From the NCBI GenBank assembly GCA_021789895.1, contig JAJYIU010000020.1, positions 1-64,000 of the forward strand: a DNA stretch of 64,000 nucleotides, in the 5' to 3' direction. The notes beneath the pieces were generated by a model, which ran no database searches, was not told the origin of the DNA, and worked only from the letters and a program-made list of their open reading frames with translations. Source of the stretch: Acidobacteriota bacterium. GTDB taxonomy: Bacteria; Acidobacteriota; Terriglobia; Terriglobales; SCQP01. Below, piece by piece: positions 18,381-27,985 of the stretch. Within the stretch, counting starts at the first letter, position 1. The number at the start of each line of letters is the position of its first letter. Both the position numbers and the translations under genes were made by a program.

Positions 18381-19946
18381 TCAGAGCGGCGGGTTGCCGT
18401 GTTTTTTAGGGGGGAGCGCAGCGCGCTTGTTGCCGAGCATTTCCAGCCCGTCAATCAGGCGCCGGCGGGTCTGGCGCGGGGCGACGACGGCATCCAGAAA
18501 ACCGCGTTCGAGGGCGATAAAAGGATTGGCGAACCGGCCGCGGTATTCGGAGATTTTCTGCTGCAGCAGGGCGGCGCGCGCCGGTTCGCCGCCGCTCTTT
18601 TCCGCCGCTGCCAGCTCGCGGCGATAGAGCACCTGCACCGCGCCTTCCGCGCCCATGACCGCCACTTCGGCGGTGGGCCAGGCGTAGTTGATATCGGTGC
18701 GCAGGTGCTTGGAAGCCATGACGCAGTAAGCGCCGCCGTAAGCCTTGCGCAAAACGACGGTGATTTTGGGCACGGTAGCTTCGGCGTAGGCGTAGAGCAG
18801 CTTGGCGCCATGGCGGATGATGCCGCCGTATTCCTGCTGGGTGCCGGGCAGAAAGCCGGGCACGTCTTCGAGCGTGATTAGCGGCAGGTTGAAGGCGTCG
18901 CAGAAGCGCACGAAGCGGGCGCCTTTGACGCTGGCGTTGATGTCGAGCACGCCGGCAAGATGCGCCGGCTGGTTGGCCACCATCCCCACCGGGCGTCCAT
19001 TGAGGCGGGCAAAGCCGACCACCAGGTTGGGGGCGAACAGTTCCTGCACTTCGAGAAAATCGCCGTCGTCCACGATGGCGTGGATGGCGGCGCGCACGTC
19101 GTAGGGCAGGTGCGAGGCCTCCGGCACCAGCCGGTCCAACTCGGGCGCTTCCCTTCCCGGCGTATCGCGCGGGACGCGGCGCGGCGGGTCTTCCTGGTTA
19201 TTGGCCGGCAAAAACGAGAGCAGCTCGCGGATGCGGCGGAGGCAGTCGGCATCGTCGGCGGCCAGGAAATGAGCCACGCCGCTGGTGCGATTGTGGGTGA
19301 GCGCCCCGCCCAAATCTTCCTTGCTGACGGTTTCGTGCGTCACCGCCTGGATCACGTCCGGGCCGGTGACGAACATATGCGCCGTGCCGGCGGTCATGAA
19401 AATAAAATCGGTGATGGCGGGCGAATAAACCGCCCCGCCGGCGCAGGGGCCGAGGATGGCGGAGATCTGGGGCACCACGCCGCTGGCCAGCGTATTGCGC
19501 AGGAAGATATCGGCATAGCCGCCGAGCGACACCACGCCTTCCTGGATGCGCGCGCCGCCGCTATCGTTCAGGCCGACGATGGGCGCGCCCACCCGAAGCG
19601 CCGCATCCATCAGCTTGCAGATTTTGGCGGCGTTGGCTTCCGAAAGGCTGCCGCCGAGCACGGTGAAATCCTGGGCAAAAACGAAAACCCGGCGGCCGTC
19701 GATTTTTCCATAGCCGCCGATCACGCCATCGCCGGGAACGCGCTGGGCGTCGAGGCCAAATTCGCTGGAGCGGTGCTCGACGAGCTGGTCCCATTCCTCG
19801 AAACTGCCCTCGTCGAGCAGCAGCTCGATACGCTCGCGGGCGGAAAGCTGGCGGCGCTCGCGCTGGCGCTTGCGCCGCTCTTCACCGCCGCCGGCTTCCG
19901 CGGCGCGCTGCCGGCGTTCAATTTCCGTCTGATGGGACGAAGCCAT
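18381..19946 (-). CDS. Acyl-CoA carboxylase carboxyltransferase (beta) subunit
   Basis: 521 residues, the usual size for propionyl-/methylmalonyl-CoA type carboxyltransferase subunits. The enzyme moves a carboxyl group between biotin and an acyl-CoA. N-terminal crotonase-like half: [66 protein letters not shown] and the oxyanion loop [17 protein letters not shown]-terminal half: [94 protein letters not shown]. The biotin carboxylase partner is not in this window. Propionyl-CoA is the likeliest substrate by family resemblance, but the substrate cannot be fixed from the sequence. Confidence 0.92.
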   Translation of the reverse strand: MASSHQTEIERRQRAAEAGGGEERRKRQRERRQLSARERIELLLDEGSFEEWDQLVEHRSSEFGLDAQRVPGDGVIGGYGKIDGRRVFVFAQDFTVLGGSLSEANAAKICKLMDAALRVGAPIVGLNDSGGARIQEGVVSLGGYADIFLRNTLASGVVPQISAILGPCAGGAVYSPAITDFIFMTAGTAHMFVTGPDVIQAVTHETVSKEDLGGALTHNRTSGVAHFLAADDADCLRRIRELLSFLPANNQEDPPRRVPRDTPGREAPELDRLVPEASHLPYDVRAAIHAIVDDGDFLEVQELFAPNLVVGFARLNGRPVGMVANQPAHLAGVLDINASVKGARFVRFCDAFNLPLITLEDVPGFLPGTQQEYGGIIRHGAKLLYAYAEATVPKITVVLRKAYGGAYCVMASKHLRTDINYAWPTAEVAVMGAEGAVQVLYRRELAAAEKSGGEPARAALLQQKISEYRGRFANPFIALERGFLDAVVAPRQTRRRLIDGLEMLGNKRAALPPKKHGNPPL

Positions 19947-20094
19947 GTCCTAACGTTATCAGCTTTGCCGGCGCCGGCGAATGGCTTTTCCAGACGCAAT
20001 CCCTGGCGGGATGGCGAAGGCCGCCGGCGGCGGCCGCGGCGGCACGACGAATCGCACCTGTTTAATAGAAATTCAGCACAGTTACACATATACT

Positions 20095-20331
20095 GTGGAA
20101 GTGAAGAATATAACCTTGAGCGTGGACGAGGCGACCTTGGCCAAGGTCAGAAAACTAGCGGTGGAGCGCAACTCCAGCATCAATGCCCTCGTCCGTGAAT
20201 ACCTGGCTCAACTTGCCAGCCAAGCGGATCGCGCACAGCGCGCGCGAAAGCGCCTGATTACGCTCAGCCGGCAATCGTCCGCCCGCATCGGCGATAAAAC
20301 CTGGACGCGCGTGGAACTACATGAGCGCTAA
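20095..20331 (+). CDS. Ribbon-helix-helix antitoxin (VapB-like)
   Basis: A 78-residue protein starting at GTG 20095, or at GTG 20101. Both give the RHH N-terminus VKNITLSVDEATLAKVRKLAVERNSSINALVREYL, the pattern of VapB antitoxins: a beta strand for operator binding, then two helices. The basic tail probably wraps its toxin. It overlaps the PIN toxin by 11 bp. Antitoxins of this kind usually repress their own promoter, and the short region 19947-20094 is the likely operator. Confidence 0.82.
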   Translation: MEVKNITLSVDEATLAKVRKLAVERNSSINALVREYLAQLASQADRAQRARKRLITLSRQSSARIGDKTWTRVELHER

Positions 20332-20734
20332 GGTTTTTCTCGACACCAATATCCTGGTTTATGCCGCGATCCGGGATACCCATCAGCTTGCAAAACATGA
20401 ACGCGCGCTCGCTATTATCCGCCGGGAAGCCTTCTGTTCTTCCGCGCAAGTCCTGCAGGAATTCTATGTGACCATGTCGCGCAAAATCGCCCAGCCATTA
20501 ACTCCGCTGCAAGCTCTAGCATGGATTGAACAACTCACTGCTTTTCCCTGTCTGGCCATTGATCATTACCTCGTCCGCTCGGCTATCGAAATTTCTGAAC
20601 GGTATAGGCTGGCATATTGGGATGCCGCAATTATTGCCGCCGCCGAGGCGCTGAGTTGCGAGCAGGTTTATTCAGAAGATTTCAATCACGGCCAACACTA
20701 TGGAGCCGTACAAGTTCTAAATCCATTTTTATAG
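20321..20734 (+). CDS. vapC: PIN-domain ribonuclease toxin (VapC-like)
   Basis: A 137-residue PIN domain with the four acidic metal ligands in place: Asp8 (FLDTNIL), Glu47 (VLQEFY), Asp101 (YWDAAIIAAAE) and Asp120 (SEDF). PIN toxins cleave RNA, often tRNA or rRNA, when freed from VapB. It is coupled to the antitoxin gene by an 11-bp overlap. The pair lies between the carboxyltransferase and trehalose regions and looks intact and complete. Confidence 0.92.
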   Translation: MSAKVFLDTNILVYAAIRDTHQLAKHERALAIIRREAFCSSAQVLQEFYVTMSRKIAQPLTPLQALAWIEQLTAFPCLAIDHYLVRSAIEISERYRLAYWDAAIIAAAEALSCEQVYSEDFNHGQHYGAVQVLNPFL

Positions 20735-20758
20735 ACCGGACTGCCACCATAACCGCTA

Positions 20759-21760
20759 TCAGTGCTGTGGCCGCCACCAGGGGGCCTGCGTGGTCCAAAA
20801 GATGATCCGCGCGCCCAGGTAATTTTGGGCAAAGTGGGCAAATTCGGATTGGGTGAAAGGCCGGCGGGTTTTCGGGTTCAGATATTTCAAATCGGGCTCC
20901 TGCACCGCCATGGCCACCAGCGGCAGGCGGCCGCGGTAGCGGTGAAAGAAGCGATAGGAGTTGCGCATTTGGCCGCGCAGGTAAGGGACCACGTCCGGCC
21001 CGCCCAAGCCGATGCCGCGGCGGCGGGCGAAGGCAAAAAAGCGGGACATATAGCGATGGTGGTTGCTCCAGCCGCAGGGCCAGAAGTTGACGTACTGCAC
21101 CACCGCCGATCGGCGGAAGACGCGGCGGGCGAAGGCGATATTTTCTTCGGTAGCGCGAAAATAGCGGCCGCAGGAAAAGCCGGCAGGGGTGCGTTGGGCG
21201 AGTATTTCGATGGAGGATTCGGGCAGGTTGATGCCCGCGACGCGGCCATCGAAGCGCCGGGCGAGGGCGGCAAGCAGGCGTTGAAAACGGCGGCGCACCG
21301 CCGGATTCCATTGCGCGGCGACCCAGCCGCGGAAGACCAAACGCCGTCCATGGCGGGCAAATTCCGGCGCCAGGCCGCCGCCATACCGCGGCCGGCGCAA
21401 TAGATATGCAGGAAGGCGGCGAGCCTGGCGGCTGAAAAACCGGTCTTGAAGCTGAACGAACAGCTTTTTATGCCGGCGCCGGAGGAAGCGGAGATCGCGC
21501 TCAATGGGGGAAAAATCGTAAGCGCCGGGCGCGGTCTCCAGCATCTTCCAGGAATATAAGACCTGCACGCCTTGAATTTCCGAGCGTTGAATCAGAGCGG
21601 CGAGGTTTTTTAGCCGGACCGGGCCGGTATAAAGGTAGTTTTTCACCGCGGGCGCGACGGCCAAGCCCGGCAGAGGAAAGCTGAAAAAACATACCCAGAA
21701 AAGCCGCCAGGGCGGATGCGCGAGGCGGGCGACGATATTGAAGTTTGCAGTATTTTTCAT
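20759..21760 (-). CDS. Secreted TIM-barrel glycoside-hydrolase-like protein
   Basis: 333 residues with an N-terminal hydrophobic leader ([20 protein letters not shown]). The pattern [42 protein letters not shown] is typical of clan GH-A TIM barrels such as GH5 or GH42: 'W..lE...G.Y.F' followed by a strand. Glu181 ([11 protein letters not shown]) and Glu288 ([10 protein letters not shown]) lie at positions that could be the acid/base and nucleophile. The family is not certain. The start codon overlaps the treS stop (ATGA), so it is the last gene of a four-gene operon with a two-component system and treS. A role in glycan turnover linked to trehalose metabolism is inference. Confidence 0.65.
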   Translation of the reverse strand: MKNTANFNIVARLAHPPWRLFWVCFFSFPLPGLAVAPAVKNYLYTGPVRLKNLAALIQRSEIQGVQVLYSWKMLETAPGAYDFSPIERDLRFLRRRHKKLFVQLQDRFFSRQARRLPAYLLRRPRYGGGLAPEFARHGRRLVFRGWVAAQWNPAVRRRFQRLLAALARRFDGRVAGINLPESSIEILAQRTPAGFSCGRYFRATEENIAFARRVFRRSAVVQYVNFWPCGWSNHHRYMSRFFAFARRRGIGLGGPDVVPYLRGQMRNSYRFFHRYRGRLPLVAMAVQEPDLKYLNPKTRRPFTQSEFAHFAQNYLGARIIFWTTQAPWWRPQH

Positions 21761-23415
21761 GCGCCTGCTTCAGGCGCCGGCGCCGCCGGGGGCTCCAACC
21801 GGAACAGGTAATAGCCGTAAGGGCCAAGCGTGATCTGGTAATCGCGGCTATTGATAGGGGGAAAGACGGCTTCGCCCAGCATCTCAATCGGGCGCCAGCC
21901 CTGAAAGCGGCGCAGATCCAAGCCGGCGGCCTGCGAGGTCTTGGCCAGGTTGGCGACCACCAGCACGGTGCGCTCCTGCGAGCTGCGCAGGTAGGCGAGC
22001 ACGCGGGGGTTGTCGGGCGAGAGAAATTCCAGCCGGCCGCGCGCCAGCACCGGATTCTGCTTGCGCAACTGAATCAGCGCCCGCATCCAATTGAGCAGCG
22101 AGCTGGGGTCCTGGAACTGCCGCTCGACGTTAACCGCCTGGTAGCTGTAGAGCGGATTTTGGATCAACGGCGAATAGAGCCGCTCCGGCGGCGCCTTGGA
22201 GAAGCCGCCGTTGCGGTCCACATTCCACTGCATCGGCGTGCGCACTCCGTTGCGGTCGGAAAGATAGATGTTGTCCCCCATTCCGATCTCGTCGCCATAG
22301 TAGAGGATGGGAGCGCCGGGCAGAGTGAAGAGCAGGATATTCATCAGCTCAATCTGGTGGCGGCTGTTTTCGACAATCGGCGCCAGGCGGCGGCGGATGC
22401 CCAGATTCAGCTTCATGCGCGGGTCGCGCGCGTACTCGTAGTACATGTAGTCGCGCTCTTCGTCGGTGCACATTTCCAGCGTCAATTCATCGTGATTGCG
22501 CAGGAACAGGCCCCACTGGCAGTTTTCCGGAATCGCCGGCGTCTGCTGCAGGATATCCACCACCGGCCGGCGAGTTTCCTGGCGGATGGCCATGAACAGC
22601 CGCGGCATCAGCGGGAAGTGGAAGGCCATGTGGAACTCGTCGCCCTGGCCGAAGTACTGCACCACGTCGGCCGGCCATTGATTGGCTTCGGCCAGCAGCA
22701 CCCGGTCGCCGCCGTAGCGCGCCTCCACCCGGGCGCGCAGTTCTTTTAAAAAAGCATGCGTTTCCGGCAGGTTTTCGCAATTGGTGTTCTCGCGCTCGTA
22801 GAGATAGGGGACGGCGTCGCAGCGGAAGCCGTCCAGCCCCAGGTCGAGCCAGTGATAGACCACGTTCAGCATGGCCTCGCGCACCGCGGGCTCTTCGTAG
22901 TTGAGGTCGGGCTGGTGCGCATAGAAGCGATGCCAGTAATACGCCTTGGCCACCGGGTCCCAGGTCCAGTTGCTGGCTTCGGCGTCGAGGAAGATGATGC
23001 GGGCGCCGGCGTAGCGGGTGGCGTCGCGGCCCCAGACATACCAGTTGCGATAGGGCGAATCGGGCGAGCTGCGCGACTGCTGAAACCATTGATGCTGATC
23101 GGAAGTATGGTTGAGCACCAGGTCAGTCAGCACCCGCAGGCCGCGGTTATGGGCCTCGTCGAGAAATTCGCGAAAGTCTTCCAGGGTGCCGTATTCCGGG
23201 CTGACGGTGGTGAAGTCGGAGATATCGTAGCCGTCGTCGCGCAGCGGCGAAGGATAAAACGGCAGCAGCCAGAGGCAATCCACCCCCAGCCACTGCAAGT
23301 AATCCAGTTTATCGAGCAGGCCGGGAAAATCCCCGATACCGTCGGCATTCCAGTCGGAAAACGCGCGCACCGGCAGCTCGTAGAAGATCGCGTTTTGGAA
23401 CCAGGCAGGAAGCAT
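21757..23415 (-). CDS. treS: Trehalose synthase / maltose alpha-D-glucosyltransferase (GH13)
   Basis: A 552-residue GH13 enzyme that interconverts maltose and trehalose. The beginning [29 protein letters not shown] and the barrel motifs [18 protein letters not shown] and [25 protein letters not shown] are TreS-like. The catalytic triad is visible: nucleophile Asp200 ([11 protein letters not shown]), acid/base Glu243 (LLAEANQWP) and Asp309 ([11 protein letters not shown]). Length fits stand-alone TreS, with no fused maltokinase. It starts 2 bp after the sensor kinase stop and its stop overlaps the next gene, so it is co-expressed with a two-component system. Trehalose serves as an osmoprotectant and carbon store. 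Confidence 0.93.
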   Translation of the reverse strand: MLPAWFQNAIFYELPVRAFSDWNADGIGDFPGLLDKLDYLQWLGVDCLWLLPFYPSPLRDDGYDISDFTTVSPEYGTLEDFREFLDEAHNRGLRVLTDLVLNHTSDQHQWFQQSRSSPDSPYRNWYVWGRDATRYAGARIIFLDAEASNWTWDPVAKAYYWHRFYAHQPDLNYEEPAVREAMLNVVYHWLDLGLDGFRCDAVPYLYERENTNCENLPETHAFLKELRARVEARYGGDRVLLAEANQWPADVVQYFGQGDEFHMAFHFPLMPRLFMAIRQETRRPVVDILQQTPAIPENCQWGLFLRNHDELTLEMCTDEERDYMYYEYARDPRMKLNLGIRRRLAPIVENSRHQIELMNILLFTLPGAPILYYGDEIGMGDNIYLSDRNGVRTPMQWNVDRNGGFSKAPPERLYSPLIQNPLYSYQAVNVERQFQDPSSLLNWMRALIQLRKQNPVLARGRLEFLSPDNPRVLAYLRSSQERTVLVVANLAKTSQAAGLDLRRFQGWRPIEMLGEAVFPPINSRDYQITLGPYGYYLFRLEPPAAPAPEAGA

Positions 23416-23417
23416 GG

Positions 23418-25559
23418 TCAGGGGCGAGCGGGAACGCCGGCGGCGTCGGTGGGGGCGGCGGCCGGCGCCGCGGGGGGGGCCAGCGGCAGCAGCACGCGGA
23501 AGCAGGTGCCCTGCCCCGGCTGGCTTTCCACCTGGATGGAGCCCTGGTGCAGCTCCACCACCGAGCGCGCGAAATAGAGCCCCAGGCCGCTGCCGAACTC
23601 GCGCGCGCTCAGCGGGTTCTGAATGCGGGTGAATTTCTGGAACAGGTGGGGCAACTGGTCGGCGGGAATGCCGACGCCGGTATCGCAGACCTCGAAGCGC
23701 GCCTGCTCCGCTTCCCGCCGCACCGCCAGCGCAATGCGCCCGCCCTCGGGGGTGTATTTGATGGCGTTGTCCACCAGATTGGCCAGCACCTCGCGCAAGC
23801 GCATGGGATCGCCGAGCGCGATCACCGGCTCCGGCGGCGGCGTCATCAGGAGCTGCTGGCGGTAGCGCTGGGCGCGCGCCTGATACTCGGCCGCGACCGC
23901 GGCGGCCAGATGGCCGAGGTCCAACGGCTCATGCCGAATCTGCAACTGGCCCTGCTCCAGCCGGCTGACGTTGAGCAGGTCGTTGACCAGCGCGATCAGG
24001 CGCTCGTTGGCGTCGTAGGCGCGGCGCAGATAATCGCGCTGCTGCGGGTTGAGCCGGCCGAGCACTTCTTCCAGCAGCAGCGAGAGCGCGCCCTTGACGC
24101 CGCTCATCGGCGTGCGGAGCTGGTGGCTGGCGATGGAAATGAACTCGGTCTTCATCCGGTCCACTTCGCGCTCCTGGCTGGCGTCGTTGATCACCGCCAC
24201 GCAGCCGCTGACCTGCCCCTGATCATCCAGCACCGGGGCGGCGCTGAGGCTGACCGGGAGGCGGGTGCCGTCGCGCCGCACCAGCAACAGATCGCGGGCG
24301 AAGCGCAGCGCCTGGCGTTTTGCGATCGCCTGCCGCACCGGGTCCTGGGCGGCGCGCCCCGGCAGCTCCGGCACCCAGGCGAAGACTTCATCGTAGCCCC
24401 GGCCCAGCGCCTCCTGCGGCGGCCAGCGGGTAATCACCGCGGCGGCGCGGTTGAACTCGATCAGCCGCAGCTCGGCATCCACCGCGAACACGCCATCGCC
24501 GATGGAGCTGAGCAGGGCTTCATTGCGGTTGCGCCCGCTCTCCACCTCCTTGGTATAGCGCAGGTAGTAGCGGAACGCCGCCCGCAGCAGCAGCCCGCTG
24601 ATCACCGCCAGCACAAAGACAATCACCGCAATCACCGCCAGCTTGTCATAAAAAACACTGACGACGTAGCTGCTGAAGCGCTCCGGACGCGCCACCAGCA
24701 CCGCCTGCGAGCTATCGGGCAGCGGCGCGAAGGTGAGCGAGTTGGATTCGAGCGCGGTGGGGCGCAAAAAGCCGGTGGTGCCGGTGCGTCCGGCCAGCGC
24801 GGCCGCAAGCGCGGGCGAGGCGGCGATGCGGCCGGCGTTGAGGGGAGAGTTGGGCGGCAGCGAGATGGGCTGGCGGCGGCGGTCGAAGACATAGAGAAAG
24901 CGGTCGCTGCCGCGGTTGATGCTGTGCACCCAAGACGCGGGAATGCCGGCCGGCAGCGCGCCCACCAGCACGCCTTCGAGGCGCCCGCCCCAGCGCACCG
25001 GAGCGGCCAGCAGCAGCACCCGATGGCCGCCGTCCCGGGCCGCCAGCAGGGAGGAGGCATACCAACTTTTTTGCGCCGCTTGGAACCAACGACGGCCATT
25101 GGCCAGCGGCGCCCAGAGGGCGGAGGCCGCGGGCCATTGCGCTTCCAGCAGCCCGTCGAGTTGATACCAGGCCAGCGAGGTGAACTCGCGATGCTGGCCG
25201 GCGATCGAGCCCAACTCGGCGGCCACCGCGGCGCTGCTGCCGGAGGCGAGCGCGTGCCGGAGCTCGGTCTCGCGCCCGGCCGCCTCCAACGCGCCGGCTT
25301 CGCTGGCGTAGCTGGTATGCAGCAGCGCCAGCGCGAAGCCGCGCGTCTCATAATCGCTCTTCAGCGCCTGGTTTTCCGCCGCCTCCAGGCTGGAGGCGAC
25401 AATGTAGTACGTCAACAGCAGGATCGGCACCAGGCTGAGCACCACGAAGATGGCGGTCGAGCGCACCACCGAGGCGGTCAGCCAGCGCAGCGCGCGCTCA
25501 TACCATTGCGAGTGCCGCTGCAGCCAGCTTTCACTTGGTGTCCGCGCTTGTTCCCACAT
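23418..25559 (-). CDS. Membrane sensor histidine kinase (extracytoplasmic sensor, PAS, HisKA, HATPase)
   Basis: 713 residues. TM1 is about 33-53, an extracytoplasmic sensing region about 55-300, and TM2 about 308-330 ([21 protein letters not shown]). A PAS domain follows ([28 protein letters not shown] to about 460). The HisKA phosphoacceptor is in [17 protein letters not shown], then N box [14 protein letters not shown]1 CDTGVGIP, F box LFQKFTR and G2 [10 protein letters not shown]. It lies 24 bp after a response regulator and 2 bp before treS, all on the same strand. The signal is unknown. Because of treS, osmotic or carbohydrate stress is a reasonable but unproven input. Confidence 0.93.
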   Translation of the reverse strand: MWEQARTPSESWLQRHSQWYERALRWLTASVVRSTAIFVVLSLVPILLLTYYIVASSLEAAENQALKSDYETRGFALALLHTSYASEAGALEAAGRETELRHALASGSSAAVAAELGSIAGQHREFTSLAWYQLDGLLEAQWPAASALWAPLANGRRWFQAAQKSWYASSLLAARDGGHRVLLLAAPVRWGGRLEGVLVGALPAGIPASWVHSINRGSDRFLYVFDRRRQPISLPPNSPLNAGRIAASPALAAALAGRTGTTGFLRPTALESNSLTFAPLPDSSQAVLVARPERFSSYVVSVFYDKLAVIAVIVFVLAVISGLLLRAAFRYYLRYTKEVESGRNRNEALLSSIGDGVFAVDAELRLIEFNRAAAVITRWPPQEALGRGYDEVFAWVPELPGRAAQDPVRQAIAKRQALRFARDLLLVRRDGTRLPVSLSAAPVLDDQGQVSGCVAVINDASQEREVDRMKTEFISIASHQLRTPMSGVKGALSLLLEEVLGRLNPQQRDYLRRAYDANERLIALVNDLLNVSRLEQGQLQIRHEPLDLGHLAAAVAAEYQARAQRYRQQLLMTPPPEPVIALGDPMRLREVLANLVDNAIKYTPEGGRIALAVRREAEQARFEVCDTGVGIPADQLPHLFQKFTRIQNPLSAREFGSGLGLYFARSVVELHQGSIQVESQPGQGTCFRVLLPLAPPAAPAAAPTDAAGVPARP

Positions 25560-25583
25560 GCCGCGCCCCGTCCCGGGGCCACC

Positions 25584-26216
25584 TTATTCCTGCTGCGGTT
25601 CCTTCGCCGGCGCCTCCGGCGCGCGCTGGCATTGCGGGCAGCGCAGCCGGGCGCGGAAGTTGCGCGTCCAGGGATCGGAGAAATCGCCGGAGAGCAGCAG
25701 CACCAGCGCGCCGCCGCACTGCGGACAGCGGTAATCGCGCGGATAGCCCAGCAGCGAGGCCAGGCCCGCCGCATCGCCGCGCTCCGGATCCACGAACAGC
25801 TCGAAATTAGCGATCGGACGCACCCCGCCGCCCTCGGCCAGCAGCTTCTTCACCCGCTGCACCACCTCCGCCGGCGTGACTTCGCTCTTGACCAGGTAAT
25901 CGGTGGCGCCCATGCGCGCCGCTTCGTGCTTGTCCATGTGCTGGCCGAGATTGGTGAACAGCACCACCGGCACGGAGGTAAAACGCCGGTCGGCGCGCAA
26001 GGCCTTGAGCACCTCAAAGCCGCTGAAGTCGGGCAGGATGACGTCGAGCAGGATCAGATGGGGCTGGTCCTGACGCGCCCGCGCCAGCGCTTCGCGTCCG
26101 TTTTTCGCCTGGCTGACGGTAAACCCTTCATGCGCCAGCCGCAGCGCATAGGCGTCGCGGATGAGGTCTTCATCTTCAACAATCAGCACGTTGGGAGTTT
26201 CGGCGATGCCCGGCAT
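25584..26216 (-). CDS. Response regulator: receiver domain with C-terminal zinc ribbon
   Basis: 210 residues. The receiver domain (about 8-128) has the acidic pair VEDEDL, phosphoacceptor Asp58 (HLILLDVILPDFSG), the switch Thr/Ser region LFTNL and Lys110 (DYLVKSE). In place of a DNA-binding domain, the C-terminus (160-198) carries two CxxC knuckles: Cys164-Cys167 (YRCPQCGG) and Cys193-Cys196 (LRCPQCQR). This is a probable zinc ribbon for protein or nucleic-acid contact. It heads the operon with the kinase, treS and a glycosidase-like gene. It may act post-transcriptionally or by protein binding rather than as a classical activator; that is inference. Confidence 0.9.
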   Translation of the reverse strand: MPGIAETPNVLIVEDEDLIRDAYALRLAHEGFTVSQAKNGREALARARQDQPHLILLDVILPDFSGFEVLKALRADRRFTSVPVVLFTNLGQHMDKHEAARMGATDYLVKSEVTPAEVVQRVKKLLAEGGGVRPIANFELFVDPERGDAAGLASLLGYPRDYRCPQCGGALVLLLSGDFSDPWTRNFRARLRCPQCQRAPEAPAKEPQQE

Positions 26217-26336
26217 GAAGGCGTTCCTGTCTCCAGTATCCGGAATTCAGGGCCTGGTTTCCAGTGGGGGCCACCGCCCGGCTAAAGCCGGCGGGAAATG
26301 GGTGTAGATTGAAACACAGTCAACTCTGGAGCCAGC

Positions 26337-27974
26337 ATGTACTCTAACTGCCGAGTTGTTGGCTTGAGCCTGGCGTGCGCTACGCTTGCCGGGTTCGCCA
26401 CCGCCGCCCCCACTCCCAGACCGGCCGGCCCGGTTGTGCAAACCGCCGCCGGCCGCATCCGCGGCGCGCAGCGCGGCGGCGAGTGGGTATTCAAAGGCAT
26501 TCCCTATGCCCGGCCGCCGCTGGGGCGCCGTCGCTGGGCGCCACCGCAGACGCTGGCTCCCTGGCGCGGCGTGCGCGCCGCCACCCGCTTTGGCCACGAC
26601 TGCATGCAAAAGCTCTTTCCCGGCGATGCCGCCCCGCTGCGCACCACCCCCAGCGAAGATTGCCTGTATCTCAATGTCTGGGCGCCGGCGCCGCGCCGGA
26701 ACGCCGCGCCCCTGCCGGTGATGGTCTGGATCTACGGCGGCGGCTTCGTCAACGGCGGCTCATCACCCGCGCCCTACAGCGGCCGCGCCTTTGCCCGCGA
26801 CGGCGTGGTGTTTGTCAGTTTCAACTACCGCCTCGGCCGCTTTGGCTTTTTTGCCTTCCCCGCGCTGGCGCGATCCGGGCGCCGCTTTGGCAACTACGCT
26901 TTCATGGACCAGATTGCCGCGCTGCATTGGGTACAGCGCAATATCGCCGCCTTTGGCGGCAATCCCGGCCAGGTAACCGTCTTCGGAGAATCCGCCGGCG
27001 GCGCTTCGGTGCTCGATTTGATGAGCTCACCCTTAGCGCGCGGGCTCTTCGCGCGCGCCATTGTCGAATCCGGAGGCGGCCGCGATTCCATTCTTCCCCC
27101 CACGCCCTTGGACCATCCCGGGCCGCATGGGCAACCCTCGGCCGAGCAGGATGCGATCACCTTTGCCCGCCAGATGGGCATACCGGGCACGGGGGCGCGG
27201 GCGCTGGCGGCCCTGCGCCGCCTGCCCGCCTCCGCGATCGAACATGGACTCAACATGGCCAGCATGTTTGCCCAGCGCCGGATTTATTCCGGCCCCCTGC
27301 TCGACGGCACCATCATCGTGAATTCGGCGGAGGAAATTTTCCGGCAAGCGAAGCAGGCGGCGGCGCCGCTGATGATCGGGGCCAACAGCGCCGACCTCGG
27401 CTTCACTTTCGCGCCCACCATGACCGCGCTGCTCGCGCCCTTTGGCGCGCACGCCGCGGCGGCGCGGGCCGCCTTCGATCCCGGAAACACCACCCGCGGC
27501 TGCACCCGTTTCGCCGCCCCGCCCTGTTCGCAAGCGCTCCGCGCGGTGGCGCAGCGCATCGGCAAGGTCAAAGCCATGCTCGAGCCGGCGCGGTATATCG
27601 CGCGCGAGAACGCGCTCGCCGGCGAACCCGCGTACGAATACCGCTTCTCATACGTGGCCGCGGCAGTGCGCTCGAAGTTCTCCGGCGCGCCGCATTCATC
27701 CGAGATCCCCTATGTCTTTGACACCCTGCGGCACTCGATGTGGGCGGCCTTCGGACGCGGCCTGACCGCGCGGGACGAAGCCATTGCCGGCGCCATGCAC
27801 GCCTACTGGGTCCATTTTGCCAAAACCGGCAATCCCAACGGCGCCGGCCTGCCGCACTGGTCCCGCATCGGCGGCAAGGGCAATCAACTGATGAATTTCA
27901 CCTGGCGCGGCCCCCGCCCGGAAACCGACCCCGGGCGCCGCCAACTCGATTTGGTGGAGCAGATTCAGAAGTAA
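26337..27974 (+). CDS. Secreted type-B carboxylesterase
   Basis: A 545-residue alpha/beta hydrolase with a signal peptide (MYSNCRVVGLSLACATLAGFATAA). Type-B motifs are GEWVFKGIPYARPPLG, EDCLYLNVWAP, the oxyanion hole VWIYGGGFVNG and the nucleophile elbow Ser219 in FGESAGGASVL. A His comes in GAPHSSEIPYVFDTL. The acid member probably lies in GANSADLGF, slightly divergent from the usual 'DEG'. The enzyme hydrolyses carboxylic esters, with substrate unknown. It is divergent from the response-regulator operon (120 bp gap) and converges with the dehydrogenase gene (11 bp). Confidence 0.92.
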   Translation: MYSNCRVVGLSLACATLAGFATAAPTPRPAGPVVQTAAGRIRGAQRGGEWVFKGIPYARPPLGRRRWAPPQTLAPWRGVRAATRFGHDCMQKLFPGDAAPLRTTPSEDCLYLNVWAPAPRRNAAPLPVMVWIYGGGFVNGGSSPAPYSGRAFARDGVVFVSFNYRLGRFGFFAFPALARSGRRFGNYAFMDQIAALHWVQRNIAAFGGNPGQVTVFGESAGGASVLDLMSSPLARGLFARAIVESGGGRDSILPPTPLDHPGPHGQPSAEQDAITFARQMGIPGTGARALAALRRLPASAIEHGLNMASMFAQRRIYSGPLLDGTIIVNSAEEIFRQAKQAAAPLMIGANSADLGFTFAPTMTALLAPFGAHAAAARAAFDPGNTTRGCTRFAAPPCSQALRAVAQRIGKVKAMLEPARYIARENALAGEPAYEYRFSYVAAAVRSKFSGAPHSSEIPYVFDTLRHSMWAAFGRGLTARDEAIAGAMHAYWVHFAKTGNPNGAGLPHWSRIGGKGNQLMNFTWRGPRPETDPGRRQLDLVEQIQK

Positions 27975-27985
27975 GCCGCCGGCGC

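Noticed and set aside
23547-26285. 912-codon plus-strand open frame opposite the kinase and regulator
   Set aside because: It runs through two real minus-strand genes and has shadow-like composition; both minus-strand proteins have complete motifs.
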